DNA of 64,000 nt from Ahaetulla prasina. Taxonomy: Eukaryota; Chordata; Lepidosauria; Squamata; Colubridae. The stretch is taken from positions 297,893,516-297,957,515 of the forward strand of contig NC_080539.1 in NCBI RefSeq assembly GCF_028640845.1, in the 5' to 3' direction. The notes beneath the pieces are model-generated. The model ran no database searches. It saw only the letters and a program-made list of their open reading frames with translations, and had not been told where the DNA came from. Positions 1 to 10,541 of the stretch are shown here, piece by piece. Within the stretch, counting starts at the first letter, position 1; the number at the start of each line of letters is the position of its first letter. A program made the translations under genes and the position numbers.

Positions 1-298
1 AAAATGCTTTTAAAAGTAAAAAAAAAAGCTTTGATGATTGCGCAGCTTTTTTTCTGCAACCTCTTCGGCCGAAGAGGTTGTAAAAAAATTTTTTTTAAAG
101 GATCCTCTGGCGATCCCAGCTGAGTTGCCTGATCATCAAAACCCTTTAAAAGCATGTTTTCTACAAGCTCTTTGGCCGAAGAGGTTGTTAAAACAATCCT
201 TTTAAAAGGTTCCGGAGATCAGGCAACTTCAGCTGGGATCGTCAGAGGAGCCTTTTAAAAGCTTTTTTTCCTCTGGTGATCCCAGGTGAATTTCCTGA

Positions 299-782
299 TC
301 ACACTTTACACACACACAACACAACACAATACAACTGACTCACACACAATGTGAGGCTTTTAAAATCATTTTTTAACAATCTCTTACAACAGCCCCTGTC
401 CATGCCCATGCAATCGCCCGGCCCCCACTTGCCTAATTGCTGCTTCTTTCGGGCTTGCTAAGACTTGCTTCGGCTGCTGCAATCAGTTGCATCAGCTAGC
501 AACTGAATCTGCCTGCCTGCAATCCATTTTATCGGTGAACAACTCAATATGCCTACCTCCAATTGGGTAAATAACTGGGGGAGGTATTAAGTGGGGGTTT
601 TTTAAGGAGTTTTTTTTAGACAGCAATTTAAAGTTAAGGAAGTTTTAAATTTAGCTGCTTTTATCTAAAAAATATAAATAAAATAAAATAAAATATTTAT
701 GCAGCTTACTGAGATTTGGTGTGTTTCTGTAGTGTTTCATTCTAACTAAACAAACACACAAAATCTCGCAAAGTGTATGTAG

Positions 783-821
<39 letters not shown>

Positions 822-861
822 TCAGTTGTATTGTGTTGTGTTGTGTGTGTGTAAAGTGTGA
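299..861. repeat. Inverted repeat, 50-nt perfect arms (299-348 and 812-861)
   Basis: The arm beginning TCACACTTTACACACACACA at 299 recurs as an exact reverse complement ending at 861. A diverged third copy in the second orientation lies at 949-1017. It sits inside the hAT element and could fold into a long hairpin with a loop of about 460 nt. The sequence is low in complexity, so microsatellite growth may have contributed, but the arms include the unique core GACTCA/TGAGTC and the AAAGTGTGA flank. Confidence 0.75.
788..820. repeat. (GT)n microsatellite
   Basis: An uninterrupted GT run that continues directly into the right arm of the inverted repeat inside the hAT element. Confidence 0.95.
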
Positions 862-1509
862 AAGTTGGTTTTTGAGCTTTTTGTGGCTGTATGAGGTTCC
901 TGCTTGTTGCAGGGGCCATTTTGGATGAAGTACCGCTGCTTTTACATTGTGTGAGTCAGTTGTGTTGTGTTGTGTTGTGTTGTGTGTGTGTAAAGTGTGA
1001 AAGTTGGTTTTTGGTACCTCTTATTGTTTTGTGTACTTTGTTTATTATTTTTATTATTTATTGTTATTGGCCACGCCCACCCAATCACCTGACCACCAAG
1101 CCATGCCCACTAATTAAGCCACACCCTCAGAACCGGAAGGGAAAATTTTTAGATTTCACCCCTGCTGAGGAACCAGGATATTCAGTCTTTGGTGATCCAT
1201 TTACTACGGTCCAGAATTAGAAAACTTATTCTAAAACTGATATCCATAACACTCCAGTTTGGAACATGCTCATTAGTTTAAAAAATTCTGGTTAAAGAGT
1301 AGTTCATATGAAGGGGGGGGGTGGACTAAAATGAATGCATCACAAAGCGAAAACACAACACAAATATGCTAATTCTTAGTCATTCTCATGCCTCCACACC
1401 AAGAAAAGTGGCACAGCTAATACATTTGGCATTACAGCATATATAAATAATTTCTTTTCCTTGAAATAGTAAGTCTAATGCTATTGTCAGATAACACTTT
1501 CATGCATAT

Positions 1510-1687
1510 TGTTAAGTTCGGGAAGTAACGAGGCTGGAGACCAGGGCAGTGACAACAGCTCTTTAATATAGGGTGAACCCAGCAACCTGGCTGGGGAAAA
1601 ACATCCCTTTATATACTGTTTAACCGGCGGCTTCAACCAATCAGCAACGTGCTTGTTTCCCGCCAAAATATTTAAAGATACATAACA
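1510..1687 (-). repeat. 3' LTR of the gypsy element
   Basis: It runs TGTTAAG to CATAACA with TGTTA/TAACA inverted ends and is base-for-base identical to 5911-6088 by eye. On the minus strand it carries a GATTGGTTG (inverted CCAAT) followed by a TATATAAAG TATA box (plus 1607-1615), the layout of an LTR promoter. Confidence 0.95.
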
Positions 1688-1702
1688 CTCCTCCCCTCCC
1701 AG
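1688..1702 (-). other. Polypurine tract (plus-strand primer) of the gypsy element
   Basis: On the minus strand CTGGGAGGGGAGGAG abuts the 3' LTR directly. A purine run in this position primes second-strand synthesis in LTR retrotransposons. Confidence 0.85.
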
Positions 1703-1738
1703 AAAACACTTTACCACTATTTACATATTATTTACATG

Positions 1739-2733
1739 TTATTTTTCGACGTAGTCACGCAAATAACCTGGGCGTCTCCTGATTCTTTCGGACCTGCGCG
1801 GTTCAGTCCTGGGTGGTGTTTTGAGCTGGTCGGAGGGGCTGTTTTCTCCTCCCAGCTCTTTCTCTAGGCCATCGGGCCCTGGATTACTTGCAGACTCTTT
1901 TTCTTGGCCGTCCGGCCTTGGATTACTTTTAGAGTTTTCCCTGCTGTTTCCATCGGGAACCTGATGGCGTCGCTGGACCTCCGGGACCTCAGCTAAGTCT
2001 TGCGCCTCCCCCGGGTTATGGTCGGCTGTGGGTTCAAATAATGAATGGTCATGATCTGTCTCATTTAGCTCGAGTTGTTCAGCTATTCGTTTCCTTATCT
2101 GATCTATGTGGCGCCCATACTCGGTTGTCTTTAACTCAACTAAGTATGATTTTGGACCGTTGCTGTTAGGATGTGCCCTGCTAGCCAACTTGGGCCGTCC
2201 CCATAGTTGCGGGCCCACACTTGGTCGCCTATGCCCATTTCTCTCGTTTTTTCCAGTTCCCCCTTGTAGCCCTCTGGTGTGTAATGGGGATTCAAACGGT
2301 CAAGTGGGCACCGGAGCTTCCGTCCCATCAATAACTCGGCTGGGCTTCTGCCTGTAGCAGTGCTGGGGGTTCTATGCTGAATGGCCAGAAAGAAATCTAT
2401 CTTTGTCTGCCAGTCTCCTGGCTTGAGCCTGAACAATGCCGCCTTAGCGCGCCGGACGGAACGCTCTGCAAGGCCATTCGACACAGGGTGGAAAGGCGCA
2501 GAGAGGGCATGTCGGATGCCCTCATCTGCCAAGTATTCCTCAAACTGGGCTGCCGTGAATTGCGGGCCGTTGTCGGAAACTAGCGTGTCAGGCAACCCGT
2601 GGGTTGCGAATAGGTGGCGAGGGCTGCGATTACTGCCTCGGCTGTCATGGATTTCATGAGGATGATCTCCAACCATTTAGAGAAAGCGCCGACAACCACT
2701 AGGAAGGTTTGGCCGTGGAAAGGGCCAGCAAAA
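1739..2733 (-). pseudogene. Gypsy integrase catalytic core and C-terminal region (frame-broken)
   Basis: The frame at 2140-2676 shows the integrase core: SDNGPQF with the second catalytic Asp, then HPVSNGLAERSVR with the catalytic Glu. It is followed by an aromatic and charged C-terminal part. The frame then switches to 1739-2218, where SYLVEL..GRHIDQIRKR resembles the GPY/F-like module common downstream of gypsy integrases. A charged tail rich in Glu, Asp, Pro and Arg ends RRSERIRRRPGYLRDYVEK just before the polypurine tract. The frame change means integrase is not produced as one chain from this copy. The family assignment is secure from the motifs; how much is disabled is inference. Confidence 0.85.
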
Positions 2734-3597
2734 TCAATGTGGATTCTTGACCAGGGCCCTTGGGGTTTTTCCCATTCCTGACTGGGGCCGTTGGGGTAGA
2801 GGTCTGGACTCTTGGCACGCCTGGCATTTTCCTACCCTCTCAGCAATTTCAGAGTCCATGAGTGGCCACCACACATAGCTTCGTGCTAGCCCCTTCATCC
2901 TTACGATCCCTGGGTGACCCTCGTGGAGGAGGTCCAATACCCTTCCCCTCAATTTCTCCGGGATTACCACTCGATCGCCCCATAGCAGGCACCCCCCTTG
3001 AGCCGAGAGCTCCTCACGCTTTTTTACAAATTCCTTAAACCGTTCGCCCGCAGCGGGCCACCCTCTTTGTACCCAACCGAGTACAGTCCTCAACGTAATG
3101 TCCCGGTATGATGCCCGAGCCACTTCCTTAGATGTGACTGGGCCAGAGTCCAAAGAGTCAATAAGCAGGATGGGCGTCCCCGGAGTGGGGTCTTCGATCG
3201 CCCCTGGTAGTGGGCATCTGCTTAACGCGTCCGCATGCCCCACTTCTTTTCCCGGTCGATGCTGCAGCTTGTAAGAATAAGCGGCTAAGAAAATAGTCCA
3301 TCGAGTCAATCGTGGCGAAAGTGCCACAGGCGTTGGGCGGTCGCCAGCCAGTATTCCTAACAGCGGTCTGTGGTCAGTCACAATTTCAAAGTCTCGCCCA
3401 AAAACATATTCGTGAAACTTTTTTACCCCTGACACAATTGCTAGCGCTTCCTTATCTAACTGGCTATAGTTCCTCTCTGTGGAGGACATCGTTCTGGAGT
3501 AGAAGGCTATGGGGGCTTCCGTGCCGTTTGGAAGTCTGTGGCTGAGCACAGCCCCCACCCCGTAAGGGGAGGCATCGCAAACCAGCAATAATGGCAA
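2734..3597 (-). pseudogene. Gypsy RNase H and integrase zinc-binding domain
   Basis: This 287-codon frame begins inside RNase H: LLLVCDASPYGVGAVL holds the first catalytic Asp, followed by YSQLDKEALAIV with Glu, TDHRPL with Asp, and HADALSR near the end. Integrase follows with an HHCC zinc-binding module: H at LLHEGHPG, the second His being replaced or shifted, and CQACQ. The linker includes a long region of about 90 residues with no motif I recognise. It is out of frame with both the RT part upstream and the integrase core downstream. Confidence 0.87.
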
Positions 3598-3742
3598 TGA
3601 GCTATGATACTGGATGAGCAGGCTATCGCTCGAGAGCAGGTTTTTTACTGCTTCGAAAGCCCTACTTTCCGACTTTCCCCAAGACCAAACAGTATTTTTC
3701 CCTAGAAGCTTATGCAGCGGTTCAGCAACGGTCGCTTTGTTT

Positions 3743-4131
3743 TTAAAAAACCGCGTAAAAATTCACTAGCCCCAGGAATGCCTGTAGCTCTGTTTTGTTT
3801 TTGGGCGCTGGAGCCTTTCTGATTGCCTTGACCTTGCTCTCAGTGGGGTGAATTCCTTTCTTGTCTATTAGGTAGCCCAAGAATTCGACGGATTCTACCC
3901 CTATCTGGCATTTGTTCACTTTAACCTTTAGTCCGCTGACCGAAAATGCCCAGAACCTTTCGCAGCCGCTCCCCAATTCCTGTACGTTTTCTGCTGATAT
4001 CAATACATCATTGAAGTAGGGAACTACCCCTGGGAGCCCTTGCAGAAGTCGTTCCATTAAGTTTTGGAACAGCCCCGGTGCCACACTCACCCCAAATTGT
4101 AATCGGGTACACTTGAATGCCCCCCTGTGAG
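3743..4131 (-). pseudogene. Gypsy reverse transcriptase, second half, with catalytic Asp changed to Asn
   Basis: The frame carries the RT palm. The expected Y-x-D-D box reads YFNDVLI: the codon at 4010-4012 gives Asn where the first catalytic Asp belongs, a single G-to-A step on the coding strand. FLGYLI and the TELQAFLGLVNFY thumb/connection motifs follow. The upstream RT fragment is in another frame; a one-base loss near 4150 explains the break. Asn at this site would be expected to remove polymerase activity, going by what is known for reverse transcriptases. Confidence 0.87.
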
Positions 4132-5814
4132 TTACAATCGCTTGGGCTTCGCTGTGTTGGCGTCTACGGGCAGTTGTTGGTAGGCTTGAGCCAAGTCTAA
4201 CTTTGCAAAGACTTGCCCTTGCCCCAAAGAGTGCAGCAGGTGTTGCACCACGGGAACCGGGTAAGCGCTTTTCTGTAAGGCTTTGTTTAACGTCGCCTTG
4301 TAGTCAGCGCAGATTCTAATTGACCCGTCTGGTTTTACTGGGGTGACGATTGGCGTCTCCCACTTTGCGTGGTCGACTGGCACCAAAATCCCCTGATTTA
4401 TGAGCTTATCTAGCTCCTTGTCAATTTTAGGCTTAAGGGCAAAAGGGACTCTCCTTGCCTTTAACCTAATGGGAGCTACCTGGGGGTCTAAATTGAAGGA
4501 AATAGGGGTCCCCTTGTACTTGCCCAGGCAGTCCTTGAAAACATCTTCGAACTCGTTCATGAGTATGTCTTTCAGGTTACAGTCACTTCTGTAGATGCCA
4601 GTCACTCCCATGCCCAGTGCACGAAACCAGTCTAGTCCCAACAAGCTAGGCAGGGTCCCCTCGACGATCGTGATGGGTAGGGTCTTCTTGTGTGGTCCGT
4701 ACTCGACTCGGACAGAGGTGGTCCCTCGAACAGGGATGCGATTCCCTTGGTAGTCGTGGACTCGTAGCCGTTGTGTTTGCAGGTGGCGCTTCGCGACTGA
4801 TGGCAGCGACTTAGCCAAAGTGTCCCAGGACATGATGGTGATCGCTGACCCGGTGTCCACTTCGAGTCGGCACCGTACTCCTTCTATTTTGGGTTTGGTG
4901 AAGATCTTTTTCTCCACCTGGGTTGAGGCGCGGCCTATGACCACAGTCGTTTGGTTCGAATTCGCGCCCTTTTTGTTTGAGCCAATCGCGGGTCGCCTTG
5001 CCGATCCCGCGCTTTGATTGGCCGATTTGAATTTTCGGCGGGAAGGTTGGGGAGCTCGACAGACTTGAGCTAGGTGCCCTTTCTTCTCGCACCGCCGACA
5101 TGTTGCGTCCTTAAACTTGCAGCGTTGGCGCTGGTGTTGACCCCCGCAACTTCCGCATTCGTCCCGGTCCTCTTGGCCCCGTTTCTCGGTTCGACAAACC
5201 CCTTCCTCATCCTCACCGTCAGATTCGATTTGGATCTCTTCTTGGTGCACCGGGGTTGACTTTGTGCTCGCCTTTGGTGTGAGAGGCTTTTGCAGGGTCT
5301 CCGCCGCTTGGGTGGACATTTCATGCGCTCGGGCTTCGTCCAGGGCGTTTGCCAGCGTCAGATTGCTTTTCGATAGCAGCCGCCTTCGCAAACGCATGTC
5401 TCTGACCCCCCTGATGAGTTGCTCCAGCAGCACCTCGTCCAGGTCTCGGTTCCCACAGTCTTTGGAGGCTTTCCGTAGGGCGGCCATGTAGTCGCCGATG
5501 GATTCGCCCTCTAGCTGTCGGCGCTCTCCAAATTCAAAACGCCGCACGTATTTGGACGGCGTTGGCGCGAAATGGTTTTTTAACAGGGTTTGCAGAGTTT
5601 GCCACGATACCGATTGTACCGGCGTTGGCTCTGCCAGGGCTTCCGCGATGTCGATGACCTCAGGACTGCAGTGGCTCAAGAAGTATGCCCTTTTGCGGTT
5701 GTCTGGAACTCCTTGCAGTTCGTTGGCTTCTAGAAAGCTTTCGAAACGGGTCATGTACGTTCCCCATTTCTCTCTAGCTGGGTCAAACGGCGCGGGCGGA
5801 GTGTAACTGGCCAT
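4132..5814 (-). CDS. Gypsy gag-protease-RT (N-terminal part), one fused frame of 560 codons
   Basis: Residues about 1-180 form a retrotransposon gag-type helical domain with FLSHCSPEVIDIAEAL and YMAALRKASKDCG. Two zinc knuckles follow near residues 215-255: CGSCGGQHQRQRC (CX2CX3HX4C) and CRRCEKKGHLAQVC (CX2CX4HX4C). The aspartic protease shows DTGSAITIMS near residue 315 and LLGLDW near 390. RT begins with ETPIVTPVKPDGSIRICADY and reaches KLDLAQAYQQLPV before the frame is lost. Gag and pol share one frame with no frameshift or stop between them. The start is the first Met after the primer site. The chain stops early only because of the frameshift at about 4150. Confidence 0.88.
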   Translation of the reverse strand: MASYTPPAPFDPAREKWGTYMTRFESFLEANELQGVPDNRKRAYFLSHCSPEVIDIAEALAEPTPVQSVSWQTLQTLLKNHFAPTPSKYVRRFEFGERRQLEGESIGDYMAALRKASKDCGNRDLDEVLLEQLIRGVRDMRLRRRLLSKSNLTLANALDEARAHEMSTQAAETLQKPLTPKASTKSTPVHQEEIQIESDGEDEEGVCRTEKRGQEDRDECGSCGGQHQRQRCKFKDATCRRCEKKGHLAQVCRAPQPSRRKFKSANQSAGSARRPAIGSNKKGANSNQTTVVIGRASTQVEKKIFTKPKIEGVRCRLEVDTGSAITIMSWDTLAKSLPSVAKRHLQTQRLRVHDYQGNRIPVRGTTSVRVEYGPHKKTLPITIVEGTLPSLLGLDWFRALGMGVTGIYRSDCNLKDILMNEFEDVFKDCLGKYKGTPISFNLDPQVAPIRLKARRVPFALKPKIDKELDKLINQGILVPVDHAKWETPIVTPVKPDGSIRICADYKATLNKALQKSAYPVPVVQHLLHSLGQGQVFAKLDLAQAYQQLPVDANTAKPKRL

Positions 5815-5890
5815 CTCCGCGTTTCTGCCCTGTGTTTGCTGGGTTCGGTTCTTCCGTGCTTCAGCTCGGTTCTGGTGCTCCTAGCCTCGA

Positions 5891-5909
5891 AATCCCATCC
5901 TCGTCGCCA
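5891..5909 (-). other. Primer binding site, tRNA-Ser(GCT)-like
   Basis: One base inside the 5' LTR the minus strand reads TGGCGACGAGGATGGGATT. This is complementary over 19 nt to the 3' end, with CCA, that I recall for vertebrate tRNA-Ser(GCT). The match is from memory, so the isoacceptor is an inference. A TGG start adjoining an LTR is the normal primer-site form. Confidence 0.8.
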
Positions 5910-5910
5910 G

Positions 5911-6088
5911 TGTTAAGTTCGGGAAGTAACGAGGCTGGAGACCAGGGCAGTGACAACAGCTCTTTAATATAGGGTGAACCCAGCAACCTGGCTGGGGAAA
6001 AACATCCCTTTATATACTGTTTAACCGGCGGCTTCAACCAATCAGCAACGTGCTTGTTTCCCGCCAAAATATTTAAAGATACATAACA
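5911..6088 (-). repeat. 5' LTR of the gypsy element
   Basis: Identical to 1510-1687. TATA box at plus 6008-6016 on the minus strand. Followed outside by CATAT, matching 1505-1509. Confidence 0.95.
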
Positions 6089-6810
6089 CATATTATGTAT
6101 CGCTGGTGTTCCGATACAATGCAGCCACTGCTATTTCTTTTGCTGGCAATCACAAGAGGGCCCTCACCCTTTTCCAATCTACTAATAACGCTGACCTTTT
6201 CCATTTCACATGATAACATTTATTAACTATGTTTCTAGTTCCTCTTTCATTCCCTTTTTATTGATTTATTGCTGCCTTCAGAACTGAGTGCACTTGTTTC
6301 AGACAACAAACATTAGCTATGTGATGTATTTTAGTGGGTAAAATCTCTTTATAATGTGTGCAATGAATCTGATTCTAGCTTGATCCTGTTGGCCAGATGA
6401 TGCCCACACTTGCAACCCAGAATCCATGAAGCTGATCAGAGGGGGAATTTGCCTCTTGGGAGCAAACATCAACACATGAGAATAAGGAAACCTGATGCAC
6501 AGATGCAGTACAGCAATTCACAAGAACGTTTTTTTTTATCCCAGTAATTTTTTTCCAAATGTAAATATGGCATGTGAATATAATTTTATGCATTAGGAAC
6601 ATATTGAAGGGAATTTTATTTTTGCTTAGTTCTCCATGTAGAATAGCTCTGAATAAATAACAGTTGTCCAAGTAGATTATTGGTTACAGTTCTTCCTTCC
6701 CAACTAAAGCTATTCAGATCAGCCTTCCAGCTGAAGATTCACACATTCATCCTATGTTGACACAGACGTCTGGTATCAGTAGGTCTTTCTTTTATATGAG
6801 CAAATATAGA
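6089..6810. other. Unassigned AT-rich sequence
   Basis: I see no coding frame, repeat end or RNA gene that I can support here. The 98-codon minus frame at 6375-6671 has no recognisable motif. Confidence 0.5.
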
Positions 6811-6814
6811 ATTA

Positions 6815-7160
6815 TAAGCTTAATCATAGAGTTGGAATGGAGCATTTGTTACTGACAGCACATTGCAGGGATCCACATTCAAGCCTACATGATGGACAAG
6901 GGAGCCAAACTAGGTAACTGGTTCTACCGTAAACCTGAGCTTCCTGTTAGAACATTTTCCCTAATGTTCAATCGTATACATTCTCCTGTACCTAAGGGGA
7001 GATTATAGTGGTCTTCTTCAGATTGATATCCAGTGTAGTCTTTAAAGAATATGATTACATTTCTCTTCTCAAGGTTAAGCACGTACAGTTCCCCTACTCA
7101 TTCCTTATAGGATTTAGGGCACCTCCACATGCCGTCTTTGCACCACTTCTAAATTAGCAT
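6815..7160 (-). mobile_element. Old CR1 LINE 3'-region relic
   Basis: ATCATAGAGTTGGAATGG near 6824 is a diverged form of the phrase that marks the reverse of a CR1 3' end (ATCATAGAGTTGGAAGGGACC). The following stretch (TTAGAACATTTTCCCTAATGTTC) resembles the CR1 C-terminal RT coding in reverse. No frame is left open. Confidence 0.55.
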
Positions 7161-7348
7161 TGAGTTTGTGGAATCCCAGGCTCTGGAAACCCAACTCTAC
7201 CTCCTGTAGAATTTAGTTCTGCCTCAGCTATAGTGCCTTTCAAATTGTACTGCAGCAATTTCCCTTTTATACTGTGAAAGCTATGAAATACAGTTGGGCA
7301 GACTCTTGGCAGGAGCATTTTACATCTGTAGGTATTTATTTGTTCCAT

Positions 7349-8240
7349 TTATTTAGCTTCCCATCTCACATACATCAGAAAAAAAACCCAACCAGAATCA
7401 AAACAGCAAAAGACCCTTAAAACTTTAAAACAACAATTAAAAGAAAAATCGTTAAGAAAAGATGAGAGTGAGTCAGCTTCAAACTTGGTGAGGATGTATC
7501 TGCCCTCTGTTCCAGTCCTCTGAGTCTCATTGTTTTGTCTAAAAATGTTCCTGTTTGAGCCCTTTAAAATGTGGTGCTCAGAAATAATATAGTGCTTGAA
7601 GTAGGTTGTGATCAATACAGAATCAAGTAGAATTCTTACTTTCTTTGATTTGGAAAATATACCTCTCTTGATACAGGCCAATATTACGTTTGCTTTTCTT
7701 CCAGGCATATTATATGGTTCGCTTATATTCAGCTTGGGATCAGCTACAACATCCAGCATCTTTCTTCCACATTCTATTGCCAAACATCTGTCTTATGCTT
7801 AGCATTCTATTTCTTTTCTCTAAATGAAAAACTTCATGTTTATGTCTCTTTAATTTCATTTGATTACTTTCATCCTGTTTCACCAGGATGAAAATCATTT
7901 TAAATTTTGTTTTTCATCCTCTTTCTTTGAATTATCAAGACCATTTTGAATTTTAAATTGATAAGCATTTCTTCCCCTAATCATCCAAGCCATTAATAAA
8001 TTTGAGGTCAGGAACCAAACTGTGATATCTCATTCCTATTTTATTCAGTCTGATAAGGAATCCTTGAAGAGCTTTCTTTGAATATAGCTTTTTTCATGTT
8101 ATCTATTGATCCACCTAATACTTATTAAATCTGCATTTGTCTAGCTTGCATTTCATGTTGCTGAAATCCAAGATTTATTTTGCTATAGTATTTCCATAAT
8201 TTCGTGAAGTAATTAAAAAAGGAGGTGGGGAGGGAGGGAG
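7349..8240 (-). mobile_element. Old CR1-type LINE reverse transcriptase relic
   Basis: The minus frame at 7349-7783 keeps the CR1 C-terminal RT pattern: KLN.S..., then RKANVILACIKRGIFSKSKKV, then a segment in the place of LV-P-LEYC. This parallels [22 protein letters not shown] in the CR1 copy at 20880. Upstream sequence to about 8240, with ATCCACCTAATAC and TCTAGC, also resembles reversed CR1 RT sequence, without open frames. Assigned from pattern, not alignment. Confidence 0.6.
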
Positions 8241-8589
8241 GGAAACTATATGGTAGTATTTCTTCTTGATATGTCTAATCATCACTGAATTATTGTCAAG
8301 ATGTTTATAACTCAATCACTTATTGGTCCACTATAGAATCTTTTCAGAAATTGATGTCCCACTGATTATAGTTCTTAAGGGCTTTTTCTTTCTATTTGAG
8401 CATTTTACAGGATTTGTCAAAGATAATGGATAGTAATTCTGCCAGAAAGTTCTTTTAATATTTAAGGATGTAAATTAATTGCTTGCTATTTTGTCCCTTC
8501 TTATCCCCAAGTAGTACTTTATGCTGTATTTGAAAGTCCATGACTTCTTCCCATTTCAGTCGTTGAAATGGGAAGATAATTAAATCCTC

Positions 8590-9037
8590 TAACTTAGGCT
8601 TAGACAATTTAGAACTACGCAGACTTCAATCTGATCTAAGCATAGTACATAAAATTATCTACCACAATGTCCTACCTGTCAATGACTACTTCAGCTTCAA
8701 CCACAACAATACACGAGCAAATAATAAATACAAACTCAAGGTAAACCGCTCCAAACTTGATTGCAGAAAATATGACTTCAGCAACAGAGTGGTCAATGCA
8801 CTACCTGATTCTGTAGTTTCTTCCCCAAACCCCCAAAACTTTAAGCTTAAACTGTCTACTGTTGACCTCACCCCATTCCTAAGAGGTCTCTAAGGGGTGT
8901 GCATAAGTACACCTGCGTGCCTACCATCCCTCTCCTAATATTCCTTTTTTACTTACTCTTTTCATGTATCCAAATTATGTTTATACTTTTATCTGTTATC
9001 TTATATATGATTGACAAACAAACAAATAAATAAATAA
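8590..9037 (+). mobile_element. 3' fragment of the CR1-group LINE family seen at 43.2-48.4 kb
   Basis: From TTAGAACTACGCAGACTTCA to the tail the sequence parallels the reverse of 43410-43680, covering the last part of ORF2 (HRIIY.NVLPV.DYFSF....RKYDF..R...A...LPDSVVS) and the 3' UTR. It ends in (AAATA)n at 9020-9037. The frame is broken several times. A 5'-truncated insertion. Confidence 0.8.
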
Positions 9038-9876
9038 ACTATTTGTACCAGCACTTAGGTATATAGTTAAGAAGACTCCACTGAGAATGAAAATTATTTT
9101 AGAGTAAACATATACAGAGTCAAGACTGCAATCGTATTTACACTAACTTTAAATAAAGTTCCATAGTGAATATGTACCAGATCAGAAAATGAAAATGGTA
9201 AGGAAAGAACCAAAATAAGGTATAGAGATATATTAAAATGTCTGTCATTCATCCAAGGACATTTAGTTTGCAGTTTCTAGCTAAAGAATTAGATCAACAA
9301 ATATAAGCGCATAAACAAATTCTTGCATTAGGGCATAAGACAACCATTCTCTGCAAAACTACCATAGGTGGGGATTTTTCCTATGCTTATTAATTACTAA
9401 TTTTGGGATTTCTTGCAACTTTTTCTAAAGCATCTGGCACTGGCCGCTGGCCAAGACACAATTTTAGACCAGATGGATTGCTCATCTGACTCAGTATGGT
9501 AATTACTATGTTCCTGAATATAATAGGTTTTTCCTTGTGTTAAGAACATTTGGTGGTAAGAGAGAGATCAGAATATCACAGATGTTTTAGTTGTACAAAT
9601 ACAGTGACAATAATTAACTGCAGACCTCTGACCAACCTACTTGACTCTACTCACATGTACATCTACTATTCTTTCTATTAACACTAATGAACATGCATTC
9701 AGCATGTATAAGCACGGACTTGATTTTTTTTTTATTTTGCTATGTGAAATTGCAAACTTGAAGGCAATTCATGAACTAGAAAAGAAAAACAGCAGGTGAC
9801 ACCAAGCAAATGGCCAAGTTAGAAAATGTAGTTGTTGGTAAACAAAAATTAAGCAGCCCTTTTTAAAATCTTCCTA

Positions 9877-10142
9877 GTGTCCAAGATGAAACTGAAATAC
9901 TTTGGCCACCTAATGAGAAAGAAGGACTCACGGGAGAAGAGCCTAATGCTGGGAAAGATTGAGGGCAAAAGAAGAAGGAGACGACAGAGAATGAGGTGGC
10001 TGGATGGAGTCACTGAAGCAGTAGGCGTGAGCTTAAATTGACTCCAGAGGATGGTAGAGGATAGGAAGGCCCGGAGGAACGTTGTCCATGGGGTCACAAT
10101 GGGTCGGACATGACTTTGCAACTAACAACAACGTGTCCAAGA
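9877..10142 (+). mobile_element. BovB (RTE) LINE 3' end with 10-bp target duplication
   Basis: The body 9887-10132 has the phrases typical of a BovB 3' end: AAATACTTTGGCCACCTAATG, CTAATGCTGGGAAAGATTGA, GGGTCACAATGGGTCGGACA, and the end GCAACTAACAACAAC. GTGTCCAAGA occurs immediately before (9877-9886) and after (10133-10142) as a perfect 10-bp target duplication. The insertion is severely 5' truncated, as is usual for RTE LINEs. The 90-codon minus frame across it is a shadow. Confidence 0.9.
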
Positions 10143-10541
10143 ATTAAATTTAAATGGGTAGAGCGCAGTTTTCAGAACAGGTACTAATATTTACTGGGCT
10201 TTAGTACCATTCTTTTGGGAGATGTTATAATAAACCCTGTTTATGATCTTCTCCAAAGTTAATGAGAACCAAATTGACAAGCTACTGATTTAATTTCCAG
10301 CCATTTTAGGAACCGCTCACTTATATAGCTGATCCCAGTTAATGCAAAAGTTAAAAATACCAGATTTGTTATTACAATGCTTGCTATATATGAATGACTA
10401 AGCCAGCTACATGCACATATAGAAATGTCAAAGAGTGGTGATTCTTCTCCCTCCAGTGCTAAATTGAATTTACCAAATCCCTGTTTCTATGCACCTCTTC
10501 CAGACTGAGCAGCTTTTGCATTCTTATCACATACTACAAGT

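Larger units (their letters stand above)
1..1164. mobile_element. Non-autonomous hAT element, right-hand part (left end outside window)
   Basis: The element ends in ATTTCACCCCTG, the inverse of the CAGGGGTGAAAT terminus seen at 30360 and 15657. CAGGG-type ends are typical of hAT transposons. Just inside the end is the block with CAGAACCGGAAGG and repeated CCACGCCCA/AAGCCATGCCCA motifs, also found inside the copies at 25158, 30360 and 49299. The left 260 bases are repeats of TTTAAAAGC with short palindromes such as CCTCTTCGGCCGAAGAGG, and match the interior at 36130-36480. No transposase frame is visible. The left terminus lies upstream of the window, so the 8-bp target duplication cannot be checked. 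Calling it hAT is inference from the termini. Confidence 0.7.
1510..6088 (-). mobile_element. Complete Ty3/gypsy LTR retrotransposon with CATAT target duplication
   Basis: Two identical 178-bp LTRs bound a 4.2-kb interior read on the minus strand. The five bases before 1510 and after 6088 are both CATAT, a perfect 5-bp target duplication. Order in the interior is primer site, gag with two zinc knuckles, protease, reverse transcriptase, RNase H, integrase, polypurine tract. This order (RT-RH before integrase) marks the Ty3/gypsy group; no envelope frame is seen. Identical LTRs point to a recent insertion, yet pol has at least one frameshift inside RT, further frame breaks, and Asn in place of the first catalytic Asp. 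Annotated as a broken old copy only. Confidence 0.93.

Noticed and set aside
5070..5806. Plus-strand and alternative minus frames across the gypsy gag region
   Set aside because: Shadows of the 560-codon gag-pol frame; none has a motif.
5891..5909. Partial tRNA-Ser gene
   Set aside because: Only the 3' end complement is present and it adjoins an LTR, so it is a primer site.
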